From Oceanimonas marisflavi (GTDB lineage: Bacteria; Pseudomonadota; Gammaproteobacteria; Enterobacterales; Aeromonadaceae), in the NCBI RefSeq assembly GCF_003049725.1, contig NZ_QAGM01000004.1, positions 1 through 64,000 on the forward strand: a stretch of 64,000 bases of DNA, given 5' to 3'. Under the pieces are notes generated by a model. The model ran no database searches. It was given only the letters and a program-made list of their open reading frames with translations, and was not told the origin of the DNA. Made by a program: the position numbers and the translations under genes. Below, one piece after another: positions 27,123 through 35,420 of the stretch (its first letter is position 1; each line of letters opens with the position of its first letter).

Positions 27123-29291
27123 ATGGATGTATCCAGCCTGCTTGACGGCATGAACGACAAGCAAAGAGAGGCGGTGGCCGCCCCTTCCCAGAACATGCTG
27201 GTGCTGGCCGGTGCCGGCAGTGGCAAGACCCGGGTGCTGGTGCATCGCATTGCCTGGTTGATGCAGGTGGAGCAGGTGCCGGCCTCGGGCATACTGGCGG
27301 TGACCTTTACCAACAAGGCCGCCGCCGAAATGCGCAGCCGGGTGGAGCAGTTACTGGGCGGCCGCCTGTTCGGTCTCTGGCTGGGTACCTTTCATGGTCT
27401 GGCGCACCGGCTGCTGCGGGCTCACCACCTGGACGCCAACCTGCCCCAGGACTTTCAGATCCTCGACTCGGACGATCAGCTGCGCCTGCTCAAGCGCATT
27501 CTCAAGAGCCTGAATCTGGACGAAAAACAGTGGCCGCCGCGACAGGTGGCCGGCTATATCAACGGTCGCAAGGACGAGGGCCTGCGGCCGGGTGATATTC
27601 AGGTGCTCAACGATCCGTTGCAAAAGACCTGGCGCCAGATTTATCAGGTGTATCAGGACACCTGCGACCGGGCCGGGCTGGTGGACTTTGCCGAACTGCT
27701 GCTGCGGGCCCACGAGCTGTGGCTGTACAAGCCGCACATTCTGGAACACTACCAGCAGCGTTTTCAGCACATTCTGGTGGACGAATTTCAGGACACCAAC
27801 AGCATTCAGTATGCCTGGCTGCGCATGCTGGCCGGCGACAGCGCCCGGGTGATGATAGTGGGCGACGACGATCAGTCCATCTACGGCTGGCGCGGGGCCC
27901 GGGTGGAAAACATCTCCCGTTTTCTGCAGGACTTTCCCGGTGCCGAGACGGTGCGGCTGGAGCAGAACTACCGCTCCACCGGCACCATTCTCAAGGCCGC
28001 CAACCGGCTGATTGCCAACAACGCCGAGCGCATGGGTAAGGAGCTGTGGACCGAAGGCACCGAAGGCGAGCCCATCGCCGTGTACAGCGCCTTTAACGAA
28101 GTGGATGAGGCCCGCTTTGTGGTGGAGCGCATCAAGCAGTGGCGTAATAAAGACGGAAGCTTGAGCGACAGCGCCATTCTCTACCGCAACAACGCCCAGT
28201 CCCGAGTGCTGGAAGAGGCGCTGATCCAGGAGCGCATTCCCTACCGCATCTACGGCGGCCTGCGCTTTTTTGAACGGCAGGAGATCAAGGACGCCCTCGG
28301 CTACCTGCGCTTAATCAACAACAGAGGTGATGAGGCTTCGTTCGAGCGTATCGTCAACACCCCCACCCGGGGCATTGGCGAGCGTACTCTTGGGCTGATC
28401 CGCGAGGCGGCCCGGGATCGGGAAGTCACCCTGTGGCGGGCGGCCTGGGTGCTGGTGGAAGAAAAAATCCTCACCGGCCGGGCCGCCGCCGCGGTCAGCC
28501 GCTTTATCAATCTGATCAACCAGCTGGAAGACGATACCCGCGAGCTGCCGCTGCATGTGCAGACCGACAGGGTGATTGAACTGTCGGGCCTCAAGGCCAT
28601 GTATCTGGCGGAAAAGGGCGAGAAGGCCCAGTCCCGGGTGGAAAACCTGGAGGAGCTGGTGTCCGCCACCCGCCAGTTCACTCCATCGGAAGAAGAGGAC
28701 ATGTCGCCGCTGTCGGCGTTTTTGTCCCATGCCGCCCTTGAAGCGGGCGAGGGCCAGGCGGATCAGTTTGACGACGCCGTGCAGCTGATGACGCTGCACT
28801 CCGCCAAGGGGCTGGAGTTCCCGCTGGTGTTTATGGTGGGGGTGGAGGAAGGCATGTTTCCCAGCCAGCTGTCGGCGGAAGAAAGCCGCCGGCTGGAGGA
28901 GGAGCGCCGGCTGGCCTATGTGGGCATGACCCGGGCCATGGAAAAGCTCTATATCAGCCATGCCGAAAGCCGCCGCCTCTATGGCCGGGAAATGTTTCAC
29001 CGCCCCAGCCGCTTTATCAAGGAGCTGCCCGCCGAGTGCCTGGAGGAAATCCGGCTGAAAGCTAAAGTGACCCGCACCATTCCCAACGGCCGCTTCAGCC
29101 AGGATCGCGTGCAGGATACCTTTAACCAGACCGGGTTCCGCCTGGGCCAGCGAGTGCTGCACCCCAAGTTCGGCGAAGGCGTGGTGCTCAACTATGAAGG
29201 CGCCGGTGCCCAGAGCCGGGTGCAGGTCAACTTCGACGATGGCGGCGCCAAATGGCTGGTCACCGCCTACGCTAGGCTCGAGGCGCTATAA
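27123..29291 (+). CDS. uvrD: DNA helicase II (UvrD)
   Basis: 722 residues (E. coli 720), SF1A 3'-5' helicase for nucleotide-excision and mismatch repair. Walker A is AGAGSGKT (30-37), motif II DEFQDTN, motif III GDDDQSIYGWRGA, motif IV EQNYRST, motif V LMTLHSAKGLEF and motif VI YVGMTRAMEKLYI. The C-terminal Tudor-like end (VLHPKFGEGVVLNYEG) binds RNA polymerase in E. coli. The start at 27123 has CAGGAG upstream; the frame is open 260 bp further upstream through non-coding repeats. I saw no clear LexA box. Confidence 0.96.
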   Translation: MDVSSLLDGMNDKQREAVAAPSQNMLVLAGAGSGKTRVLVHRIAWLMQVEQVPASGILAVTFTNKAAAEMRSRVEQLLGGRLFGLWLGTFHGLAHRLLRAHHLDANLPQDFQILDSDDQLRLLKRILKSLNLDEKQWPPRQVAGYINGRKDEGLRPGDIQVLNDPLQKTWRQIYQVYQDTCDRAGLVDFAELLLRAHELWLYKPHILEHYQQRFQHILVDEFQDTNSIQYAWLRMLAGDSARVMIVGDDDQSIYGWRGARVENISRFLQDFPGAETVRLEQNYRSTGTILKAANRLIANNAERMGKELWTEGTEGEPIAVYSAFNEVDEARFVVERIKQWRNKDGSLSDSAILYRNNAQSRVLEEALIQERIPYRIYGGLRFFERQEIKDALGYLRLINNRGDEASFERIVNTPTRGIGERTLGLIREAARDREVTLWRAAWVLVEEKILTGRAAAAVSRFINLINQLEDDTRELPLHVQTDRVIELSGLKAMYLAEKGEKAQSRVENLEELVSATRQFTPSEEEDMSPLSAFLSHAALEAGEGQADQFDDAVQLMTLHSAKGLEFPLVFMVGVEEGMFPSQLSAEESRRLEEERRLAYVGMTRAMEKLYISHAESRRLYGREMFHRPSRFIKELPAECLEEIRLKAKVTRTIPNGRFSQDRVQDTFNQTGFRLGQRVLHPKFGEGVVLNYEGAGAQSRVQVNFDDGGAKWLVTAYARLEAL

Positions 29292-29295
29292 AAGC

Positions 29296-29323
29296 AGTCG
29301 TAAGCGGTCAGCTGTAAGTCGCC
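29296..29323 (+). repeat. Heptamer array AGYNGTA after uvrD
   Basis: Four 7-bp units in a row directly after the uvrD stop: AGTCGTA, AGCGGTC, AGCTGTA, AGTCGCC. It merges into the terminator hairpin. A second type of 7-bp-period array beside GGNGTGA and ATTCCCC. Confidence 0.55.
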
Positions 29324-29346
29324 AGGTTTTGCTGGCCGTTTTTGAG
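29321..29346 (+). terminator. Terminator after uvrD
   Basis: GCCAG-GTTTTG-CTGGC followed by CGTTTTT: a short 5-bp stem with T run, 30 bp after the uvrD stop. Confidence 0.6.
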
Positions 29347-29379
29347 TGGTGCTTGTTAACCCTTATCGCTTGCAGCAGG

Positions 29380-29463
29380 CGTAGATGTGATGAGCGAAGC
29401 GAATCGCAACAAATAAAGGCGCTTGCGGAATGTTGGGATTCGCTGCGCTCATCGCCAACCTAC
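29380..29463. repeat. REP-like inverted repeat pair, copy 2
   Basis: Arms at 29380-29411 (GATGAGCGAAGCGAATCG core) and 29431-29463 (TGTTGGGATTCGCTGCGCTC...CCAACCTAC) are in inverted orientation, like copy 1 at 14888-14970. Read on the minus strand the second arm begins GTAGGTTGGCGATGAGCGCA, with the GTAG head common to REP elements mobilised by RAYT (TnpA-REP) transposases. Confidence 0.75.
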
Positions 29464-29474
29464 CGCTCTTTTTC

Positions 29475-29504
29475 TCGTTCCCACGCTCTGCGTGGGAATG
29501 CATA
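29475..29504. repeat. CCCACGC/GCGTGGG palindromic repeat, copy 1
   Basis: CGTTCCCACGCTCTGCGTGG followed by GAATGCATAC: stem CCCACGC/GCGTGGG. Related copies are in inverted pair at 58422-58461 and 58476-58512. Confidence 0.7.
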
Positions 29505-29526
29505 CAAGCCCGTTCGGCAGTGCGCT

Positions 29527-30429
29527 TTACACCTCACTCCTCACCAGCCTTGCCCGCCGTCGCTGGCGCAGGCCGTCCAGGCTGTAGATGACCAGTGCGG
29601 TCCAGATCAGGGCAAAGGTAATGGCCTTGTCGGTGGTAAAGGCTTCCCCGTAGACCAGTACCCCCAGCAGCAGCGCCAGGCTGGGCGCCAGATACTGAAA
29701 AAAGCCCAGGGTCGAGAGCCGCAGCCGGCTGGCGGCGCCGGCGAACAGCAGCAAAGGCACTGTGGTGACCAGGCCGGCGGCCAGCAGCAGCAGGTTGAGG
29801 CTGGCGGCATTGGCGGTCAGGTTGCCGGTGGCGGAATCCAGTCCCCACAGCCAAAGCAGAGCGGGTATCAGCAGTACCGAGGTTTCCAGCAGCAGGCCGG
29901 TAAAGGGGTCTACCGGTACCTGTTTGCGGATCAGGCCGTAGGTGCCAAACGACAGCGCCAGCACCAGCGCCACCCAGGGCAGGCTGCCAAATACCAGTAT
30001 CTGCACCAGCACGCCAACGGCGGCCAGCGCCACCGCCAGCCATTGCAGCGGCCGGTAACGTTCCTGCAGGAACACCATGCCCAGCACAATATTGAGCAGC
30101 GGATTGATGTAATAGCCCAGGCTGGCATCGAGAATATGGTTGTTGTTCACCGCCCAGATAAACACCAGCCAGTTGGTGCCGATCACCAAAGACGACACCA
30201 GCAGCAACAGCAGCAATGCCGGCCGGCGCAGCAGGGCCCGTACCCGGGTCCAGTAGCCCAGGGCGGTGATCAGCCCCAGCAGCAGCAGGCAGGACCACAC
30301 CACCCGGTGCGCCAGAATCTCCGGTGCCGGCACCTCGAGCAGTTGCTTGAAATACACCGGGGCCAGACCCCACAGCAAATAGGCGCACAGGGCGAGCAGG
30401 GCGCCACGGGCGGATTGATCCTGTTCCAT
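29527..30429 (-). CDS. rarD: RarD, EamA/DMT-superfamily transporter
   Basis: 300 residues with about ten membrane segments in two EamA-like halves; typical start SARGALLALCAYLLWGLAPVYFK and the YYINPLLNIVLGMVFLQER block (about 105-123). RarD is associated with chloramphenicol sensitivity in Pseudomonas, but the substrate is unsettled. The last codons (RLVRSEV) are encoded by a GGNGTGA-type heptamer run, so the repeat may have replaced the original end. Divergent from recQ. Confidence 0.88.
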   Translation of the reverse strand: MEQDQSARGALLALCAYLLWGLAPVYFKQLLEVPAPEILAHRVVWSCLLLLGLITALGYWTRVRALLRRPALLLLLLVSSLVIGTNWLVFIWAVNNNHILDASLGYYINPLLNIVLGMVFLQERYRPLQWLAVALAAVGVLVQILVFGSLPWVALVLALSFGTYGLIRKQVPVDPFTGLLLETSVLLIPALLWLWGLDSATGNLTANAASLNLLLLAAGLVTTVPLLLFAGAASRLRLSTLGFFQYLAPSLALLLGVLVYGEAFTTDKAITFALIWTALVIYSLDGLRQRRRARLVRSEV

Positions 30430-30579
30430 CTTGAGTCATCAACAGTGAGAAAAGCAGAAGTGTAATGTCAGCCTCGAAAGGCATCCAGTAACAAGTGAAA
30501 CTTTGTGGCCATGGCCTGCGGTTTATTGTTGTCGCCCCCTGCCTTACAATGATCCTTCATTTTTGCCCGGCTGACCGCA

Positions 30580-32406
30580 ATGAATCCCGACACCGACAAC
30601 ACCGCTTCCGTGCCCATTCCCGACACGCCCCATGGCGTGCTGCAGCAGGTGTTCGGCTATCAGGACTTTCGCAAGGGTCAGCTGAATATCGTGGAAGCGG
30701 CGGTGGCCGGACGCGACGCCATGGTGATTATGCCCACCGGCGGCGGCAAGTCGCTGTGTTACCAGATCCCGGCGCTGCTGCGGCCGGGGCTCACCGTGGT
30801 GGTGTCGCCGCTGATCTCGCTGATGAAGGATCAGGTCGATACCCTGGTGGCCAACGGCGTGGCGGCGGCCTATATCAACAGTTCGCTCAGCCGGGAAACC
30901 ATGCTGCGCCACTTTACCGCCCTGCGCCGGGGCGAGATCAAGCTGCTGTATGTGTCGCCGGAGCGGTTGCTGCAGCACGAATTCATGGAGCGGCTCGGCG
31001 AGCTGGAGCTGGCCATGTTCGCCATCGACGAGGCTCACTGCATCTCACAATGGGGCCACGACTTTCGCCCGGAATACGCCGAGCTGGGCCGGCTCAAGCA
31101 GTGGTTTCCCCACACGCCCATCATGGCGCTCACCGCCACCGCCGACGAGGCCACCCGCCAGGACATGCTGGGCCGGCTTAACCTCACCGAGCCGCTGATC
31201 CATATCGCCAGTTTTGACCGGCCCAACATTCGCTACACCCTGGTGGAAAAGTTCAAGGGGCTGGATCAGCTGGTGCGCTACGTGGCGGAGCAAAACGGCC
31301 AGTGCGGCATTGTGTATTGCTCCAGCCGCAAGCGGGTGGAAGAGGTGGCCGAGCGGCTGCTGGCCCGGGGCCACAAGGCCGCCAGCTACCATGCCGGCCT
31401 GCCTCTGGAGCTGCGCCAGTCGGTGCAGGAGCGTTTTATTCGCGACGATCTCGACATAGTGGTGGCCACGGTGGCCTTTGGCATGGGCATCGACAAGCCC
31501 AATGTGCGCTATGTGGTGCACTACGACATTCCCAAGAACATCGAGTCCTACTATCAGGAAACCGGCCGGGGCGGGCGCGACGGCCTTCCGTCGGAAGCCC
31601 TGCTGCTCTACGATCCGGGGGATGTGGGCCGGGTGCGGCGGTTGCTGGAAAACAGCGACAACGAGCAGCAGCTGCAGGTGGAGCTGTACAAGCTCAATGT
31701 GATGGCGGCCTTTGCCGAATCCCTCACCTGCCGCCGCCAGGTGCTGCTCAACTATTTTGGTGAATATCAGCGTGAGCCCTGCGGCAACTGCGATATCTGT
31801 CTGGATCCGCCCAAGCGCTACGATGGCACCGAAGACGCGCAAAAGGCGCTGTCCTGCGTGTACCGTACCGGCCAGCGCTTCGGGGTTATGTATGTGGTGG
31901 AAGTGCTGCGGGGCGCCGATACCCAGCGCATTCGTGAACACGGCCACGACAAACTCTCCACCTATGGCATTGGCAAGGACCGAAGTCAGGAGCACTGGGT
32001 GAGCGTGCTGCGCCAGCTTATTCACTCCGGTCTGCTGACCCAGAACATTACCCGCAACATGGTGCTGCAGCTCACCGAGGCGGCCCGTCCGGTGCTGCGC
32101 GGCGAAGTGGCCCTGGAGCTGGCGGAGCCCAGGCTGGCGCGGGTAAAGCAAAAGGACAAGGCGGAAAGCGGGCTGACCCGGGCCGAAGACCGCGCTCTGT
32201 TCAAGGCGCTGCGGCAACTGCGCAAGCAACTGGCCGAAGAGGCCGATGTGCCCCCCTATGTGGTGTTCAACGACGCCACTCTTACCGAGCTGGCCCGTTA
32301 CCGGCCCAAAACCGAGGCGGAGCTGCTGGGCATTAACGGGGTGGGGATGCGCAAGCTGGAGCGTTTTGGCGAGGCGTTTCTGGAGCTGTTGCGGCGGGAA
32401 GACTAA
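30580..32406 (+). CDS. recQ: ATP-dependent DNA helicase RecQ
   Basis: 608 residues (E. coli 609), SF2 3'-5' helicase of the RecF pathway. Walker A TGGGKS with Lys57, DEAH box at 150-153 (IDEAHCISQWGHDFRPEY), a zinc-binding RQC region (CRRQVLLNYFGE, then CGNCDIC) and a C-terminal HRDC domain (about 525-608, LRKQLAEEADVPPYVVF). The start at 30580 follows a 150-bp divergent promoter region shared with rarD. Confidence 0.96.
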   Translation: MNPDTDNTASVPIPDTPHGVLQQVFGYQDFRKGQLNIVEAAVAGRDAMVIMPTGGGKSLCYQIPALLRPGLTVVVSPLISLMKDQVDTLVANGVAAAYINSSLSRETMLRHFTALRRGEIKLLYVSPERLLQHEFMERLGELELAMFAIDEAHCISQWGHDFRPEYAELGRLKQWFPHTPIMALTATADEATRQDMLGRLNLTEPLIHIASFDRPNIRYTLVEKFKGLDQLVRYVAEQNGQCGIVYCSSRKRVEEVAERLLARGHKAASYHAGLPLELRQSVQERFIRDDLDIVVATVAFGMGIDKPNVRYVVHYDIPKNIESYYQETGRGGRDGLPSEALLLYDPGDVGRVRRLLENSDNEQQLQVELYKLNVMAAFAESLTCRRQVLLNYFGEYQREPCGNCDICLDPPKRYDGTEDAQKALSCVYRTGQRFGVMYVVEVLRGADTQRIREHGHDKLSTYGIGKDRSQEHWVSVLRQLIHSGLLTQNITRNMVLQLTEAARPVLRGEVALELAEPRLARVKQKDKAESGLTRAEDRALFKALRQLRKQLAEEADVPPYVVFNDATLTELARYRPKTEAELLGINGVGMRKLERFGEAFLELLRRED

Positions 32407-32414
32407 CGCCGCAG

Positions 32415-32444
32415 GAAATAAAGGCCCGCCGGGGCGGACCCTTG
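32415..32444 (-). terminator. Terminator after the monohaem cytochrome gene
   Basis: Read on the minus strand: AAGG-(GT)-CCGCC-CC-GGCGG-(G)-CCTTTATTT, a GC stem with a short T-rich tail between the convergent recQ and the cytochrome gene. Confidence 0.6.
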
Positions 32445-32448
32445 GGTA

Positions 32449-32751
32449 TTACAGGCTGGCGTAGTAGGCAGCCAGGTCTTCCATGTCCTGATCGGACAGG
32501 GGCATGGCCATGGGCGCCATGATGGGATTGTTGCGCTCGCCGGCCTTGAATGCTTTCAGCTGAGCTACGACGTAGGCGGCTTTCTGACCGGCCAGGTTGG
32601 GGTAGATGTCCATGGTGGAAATGCCTTCGGCGCCATGGCAGGCGGCACACACGGCGGCTTTGGCCTTGCCTGCCTCGGCATCACCGGCGGCAAAGGCAGG
32701 AGCACTGATCATGGCCACGAGGGCGGCAGCTGTCATCAATTTATTCATCAT
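32449..32751 (-). CDS. Periplasmic monohaem cytochrome c (c4/c553-like)
   Basis: 100 residues. Signal peptide 1-21 (...ISAPAFA|A), then a class I cytochrome c with haem motif CAACH (about 35-39) and an axial Met in the [23 protein letters not shown] end. It closely resembles the first half of the dihaem cytochrome c4 at 54668. It presumably carries electrons between a bc1-type complex and a terminal oxidase or reductase. Two adjacent ATG codons (32751 and 32748) are possible starts; the second is better spaced from GGAG. Confidence 0.85.
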   Translation of the reverse strand: MMNKLMTAAALVAMISAPAFAAGDAEAGKAKAAVCAACHGAEGISTMDIYPNLAGQKAAYVVAQLKAFKAGERNNPIMAPMAMPLSDQDMEDLAAYYASL

Positions 32752-32867
32752 TGAACTCCGTTGTTATTGAATCGCGAATTGCTTCCTGGCTCATCTTTTG
32801 AGCCGTTGCAGTATAAGTTAAGCTGTGGTCAAAAATAAAACCCGCGATTTAGCTAAAAGGTGAAACC

Positions 32868-34301
32868 ATGATCCTGGATAACCGTTATGCGGGTCTTGAG
32901 TGGGCCGGGACCCGTACTGAGCCTGATCCACTAAAGGCGCCCCGGCTGTTGCTCGTTAATTATGACCTTGCCGGCGAACTGGGCATTTCACTCGATGACC
33001 GCCAGTGGCGGGACATCACCAGTGGTGAACGGCTGTTGCCGGACATGACCCCCTTTGCCCAGGTGTATGCCGGCCACCAGTTTGGTGGTTTCAGCCCGCG
33101 GCTGGGTGACGGCCGGGCCCTGCTGCTGGGAGAAGTGGTGACCCCGGGCGGCGAGCGCTGGGATCTGCATCTCAAGGGGGCGGGCAAAACCCCTTATTCC
33201 CGTTTTGGCGATGGCCGGGCCGTGCTGCGGTCCTCGCTCAGGGAATACCTGGCCTCGGAGGCCCTGCATCATCTGGCTATTCCTACCACCCGGGCGCTGT
33301 GCCTGGTGGGCAGTGACGAGCCGGTTTACCGGGAGCAGGTGGAAGCCGGCGCCGCCCTGCTGCGGGCCGCCCCCAGCCATCTGCGCTTTGGCCACTTTGA
33401 ATATTTCTATTACAGCAGTCAGTCCGAGCGCATTCCTGAACTGCTGGATTATCTGATCGATACCCAGTGGCCGGATCTGAAACAACAGCCTCAAGACTAC
33501 GGCGCCCTGTTTGACCGGGTGGTGACGCGCACCGCCGGGCTGATTGCCCAATGGCAGGCGGTGGGCTTCTGCCATGGGGTGATGAACACCGACAATATGT
33601 CGATGCTGGGCCTGACCCTGGATTATGGTCCCTACGGTTTTCTCGATGCCTATGATCCCGGCCACATCTGCAATCATTCCGACCCTGCCGGTCGTTACGC
33701 CTATGATCAGCAGCCGGCGGTGGGGCTGTGGAACCTGCAGCGGCTGGCCCAGGCGCTGTCGGGTCATATCGAGCTGGACGTGCTGCAGCAATCCCTGGGG
33801 AAATATGAGCATAAATTGCTGACTACCTATTCCGAACTGATGCGGCAAAAACTGGGCCTTGAGCAGTGGCATGAAGGCGATCCGGCGCTGTTCCGTGACA
33901 TGTTCAGCCTGATGTCCGAGCATAACGTCGATTACACCTGCTGGTTTCGTCGTTTGGCGCTGCTGGAAGCCGAAGGCGAACTGCCGCCAAGCCTGGCAGC
34001 CTTGTTGCCCGAGCCTGCCGCCTGGCAGGACTGGTTTGCCCGTTACCGGGCAAGGCTGGCGCAGGAAGAACGAACTTTCGCCGAGCGTCGGACGGCCATG
34101 GACGCGGTCAATCCCAAATACGTGCTGCGCAACCACCTGGCCCAGAACGCCATCGAGCGGGCCGAGCGGGGTGACATGGCGGAAGCTGACATCCTGCTGC
34201 AGCTGCTGGCGCGGCCCTTTGACGAGCAGCCCGGGTTCGATGCTTATGCCGAGCCGGCCCCCGAGTGGGCGGCATCCCTTTGTATTTCCTGCAGTTCCTG
34301 A
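32868..34301 (+). CDS. selO: SelO (YdiU), protein adenylyltransferase pseudokinase
   Basis: 477 residues. SelO binds ATP in a flipped orientation and transfers AMP to Ser/Thr/Tyr of target proteins, with a role in oxidative stress. Family blocks seen: VYAGHQFGGFSPRLGDGRALLLGE (64-87), LKGAGKTPYSRFGDGRAVLRSSLREYL and GVMNTDNMSMLGLTLDYGPYGFLD (catalytic loop region). The C-terminus ends in the redox pair region SLCISCSS, where eukaryotic homologues have selenocysteine. It begins 14 bp after a ribosome site AAAGGTG. Confidence 0.94.
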   Translation: MILDNRYAGLEWAGTRTEPDPLKAPRLLLVNYDLAGELGISLDDRQWRDITSGERLLPDMTPFAQVYAGHQFGGFSPRLGDGRALLLGEVVTPGGERWDLHLKGAGKTPYSRFGDGRAVLRSSLREYLASEALHHLAIPTTRALCLVGSDEPVYREQVEAGAALLRAAPSHLRFGHFEYFYYSSQSERIPELLDYLIDTQWPDLKQQPQDYGALFDRVVTRTAGLIAQWQAVGFCHGVMNTDNMSMLGLTLDYGPYGFLDAYDPGHICNHSDPAGRYAYDQQPAVGLWNLQRLAQALSGHIELDVLQQSLGKYEHKLLTTYSELMRQKLGLEQWHEGDPALFRDMFSLMSEHNVDYTCWFRRLALLEAEGELPPSLAALLPEPAAWQDWFARYRARLAQEERTFAERRTAMDAVNPKYVLRNHLAQNAIERAERGDMAEADILLQLLARPFDEQPGFDAYAEPAPEWAASLCISCSS

Positions 34302-34303
34302 CC

Positions 34304-34561
34304 ATGACGCCATTACAAAGCCAATCACCCCTTACCATTGAAAGCTTTCCTGCCTGGGCCGATGAGCTGGCTCAGGCACTGGAGCTGACCGTACTGGAGC
34401 GGGAAGCCGGTGCCGACTATCACCAGTGGCTGGTGGACTTTGAAGGCAGCCGGCTGTTTTTGTGTTTTCAGCACTATGCCGACTGCGCCTGGCTGGAGGC
34501 GCTGAGTGAACAGGATCAGGAGGTGGCCGACTGGCTGACCGGAGAGTGGAACCGGGGCTGA
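34304..34561 (+). CDS. DUF3630-like small protein
   Basis: 85 residues, acidic, no signal or membrane segment. The start at 34304 lies 2 bp after the selO stop; the sequence TIESFPAWADELAQALELTVLEREAGADYHQWLVDFEGSRLFLCFQHYADCAWLE resembles the DUF3630 family of Shewanella and Aeromonas, where the gene also follows selO-like genes. I am not certain of the family. Function unknown; likely co-transcribed with selO. Confidence 0.6.
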   Translation: MTPLQSQSPLTIESFPAWADELAQALELTVLEREAGADYHQWLVDFEGSRLFLCFQHYADCAWLEALSEQDQEVADWLTGEWNRG

Positions 34562-34648
34562 ATGGAATTAACTTCAGATAAAGACAAGTGCTTAAAAAAC
34601 GACTAGAATGCGCCCCTTCGCATTGTCGAGTGCATGCTTTAACCCGCC

Positions 34649-34682
34649 ATGGGTTCCCTCACCCCATTTATCAAAAAGGTGA
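34649..34682 (+). promoter_or_regulatory. Probable preQ1-I riboswitch before yhhQ
   Basis: Stem ATGGG (34649-34653), 9-nt loop TTCCCTCAC, CCCAT (34663-34667), then an A-rich tail TTATCAAAAAGG ending in the ribosome site of yhhQ. The order (GGG stem, U/C-start loop ending in C just before the 3' CCC strand, A-rich tail, GG of the ribosome site) is that of preQ1-I, e.g. the Thermoanaerobacter aptamer. Loop TCACC is also complementary to GGTGA (34678-34682). The downstream gene carries queuosine precursors, which supports the call. Confidence 0.68.
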
Positions 34683-34685
34683 TAT

Positions 34686-35345
34686 ATGATTACCTCTGCT
34701 CAATACCGCACGGCCCTGATCCGGCTGTCGTTGTTTCATATCGCGGTGATCGCCGCCAGCAACTATCTGGTGCAGCTGCCCTTTACCCTGTTTGGCTTTC
34801 ATACCACCTGGGGCGCGCTCAGCTTTCCCTTTATCTATCTGGCCACGGATCTGACGGTGCGCATCTTTGGTGCCGGGCTGGCCCGGCGCATCATTTTTGC
34901 GGTGATGCTGCCGGCCCTGGCCAGCTCCTATGTGCTGTCGGTGCTGTTTTTTGAGGCAAGCTATCAGGGCCTGGGGGCGCTGACGGAATTCAACCTGTTC
35001 GTGGCCCGTATCGCTCTGGCGAGCTTTATGGCCTATGTGCTGGGGCAGATCATGGATGTGTCTGTGTTTAACCGGCTGCGCCAGGTGCGTGCCTGGTGGG
35101 TGGCGCCCACCTGCTCCACCATTTTCGGCAATCTGATCGATACCCTGGCGTTCTTCAGCCTGGCGTTCTGGCGCTCGCCGGATCCCTTTATGGCCGAGCA
35201 CTGGGTGGAGATCGCCTGGGTGGACTATGGCTTCAAGCTGGTGTTCAGTCTGGCGCTGTTTGTGCCCGCCTACGGCCTGCTGCTGAAATACCTGAGCCGC
35301 CGAGTGCTGGGTGACGACCAGGCGGTGCTGCAAACCAGCAACTGA
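34686..35345 (+). CDS. yhhQ: YhhQ, queuosine precursor (preQ0/preQ1) transporter
   Basis: 219 residues, about six membrane segments, vitamin-uptake-like family. The motif FPFIYLATDLTVRIFG and the FGNLIDTLAFFSLAFW segment are typical of YhhQ, which imports 7-cyano- and 7-aminomethyl-7-deazaguanine for tRNA queuosine modification. The start at 34686 has AAGG six bases upstream within the presumed riboswitch, so ligand would block translation. The stop codon lies at the edge of a heptamer array. Confidence 0.92.
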   Translation: MITSAQYRTALIRLSLFHIAVIAASNYLVQLPFTLFGFHTTWGALSFPFIYLATDLTVRIFGAGLARRIIFAVMLPALASSYVLSVLFFEASYQGLGALTEFNLFVARIALASFMAYVLGQIMDVSVFNRLRQVRAWWVAPTCSTIFGNLIDTLAFFSLAFWRSPDPFMAEHWVEIAWVDYGFKLVFSLALFVPAYGLLLKYLSRRVLGDDQAVLQTSN

Positions 35346-35414
35346 GTGAGGGGTGAGGGGAAAGGAGTGAGGTGACTCTTCACTGCTCCTCACCCTTCAC
35401 GCCTTACCCCTCAC
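35344..35414. repeat. Head-to-head GGNGTGA heptamer arrays, yhhQ junction
   Basis: Plus strand: GGGGTGA, GGGGAAA, GGAGTGA, GGTGACT. After a short spacer, on the minus strand: GGGGTAA, GGCGTGA, AGGGTGA, GGAGCAG. The two arrays face each other and can form one long imperfect hairpin between the convergent yhhQ and the minus-strand gene. The array begins inside the yhhQ stop. Confidence 0.75.
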
Positions 35415-35420
35415 AGTCCA

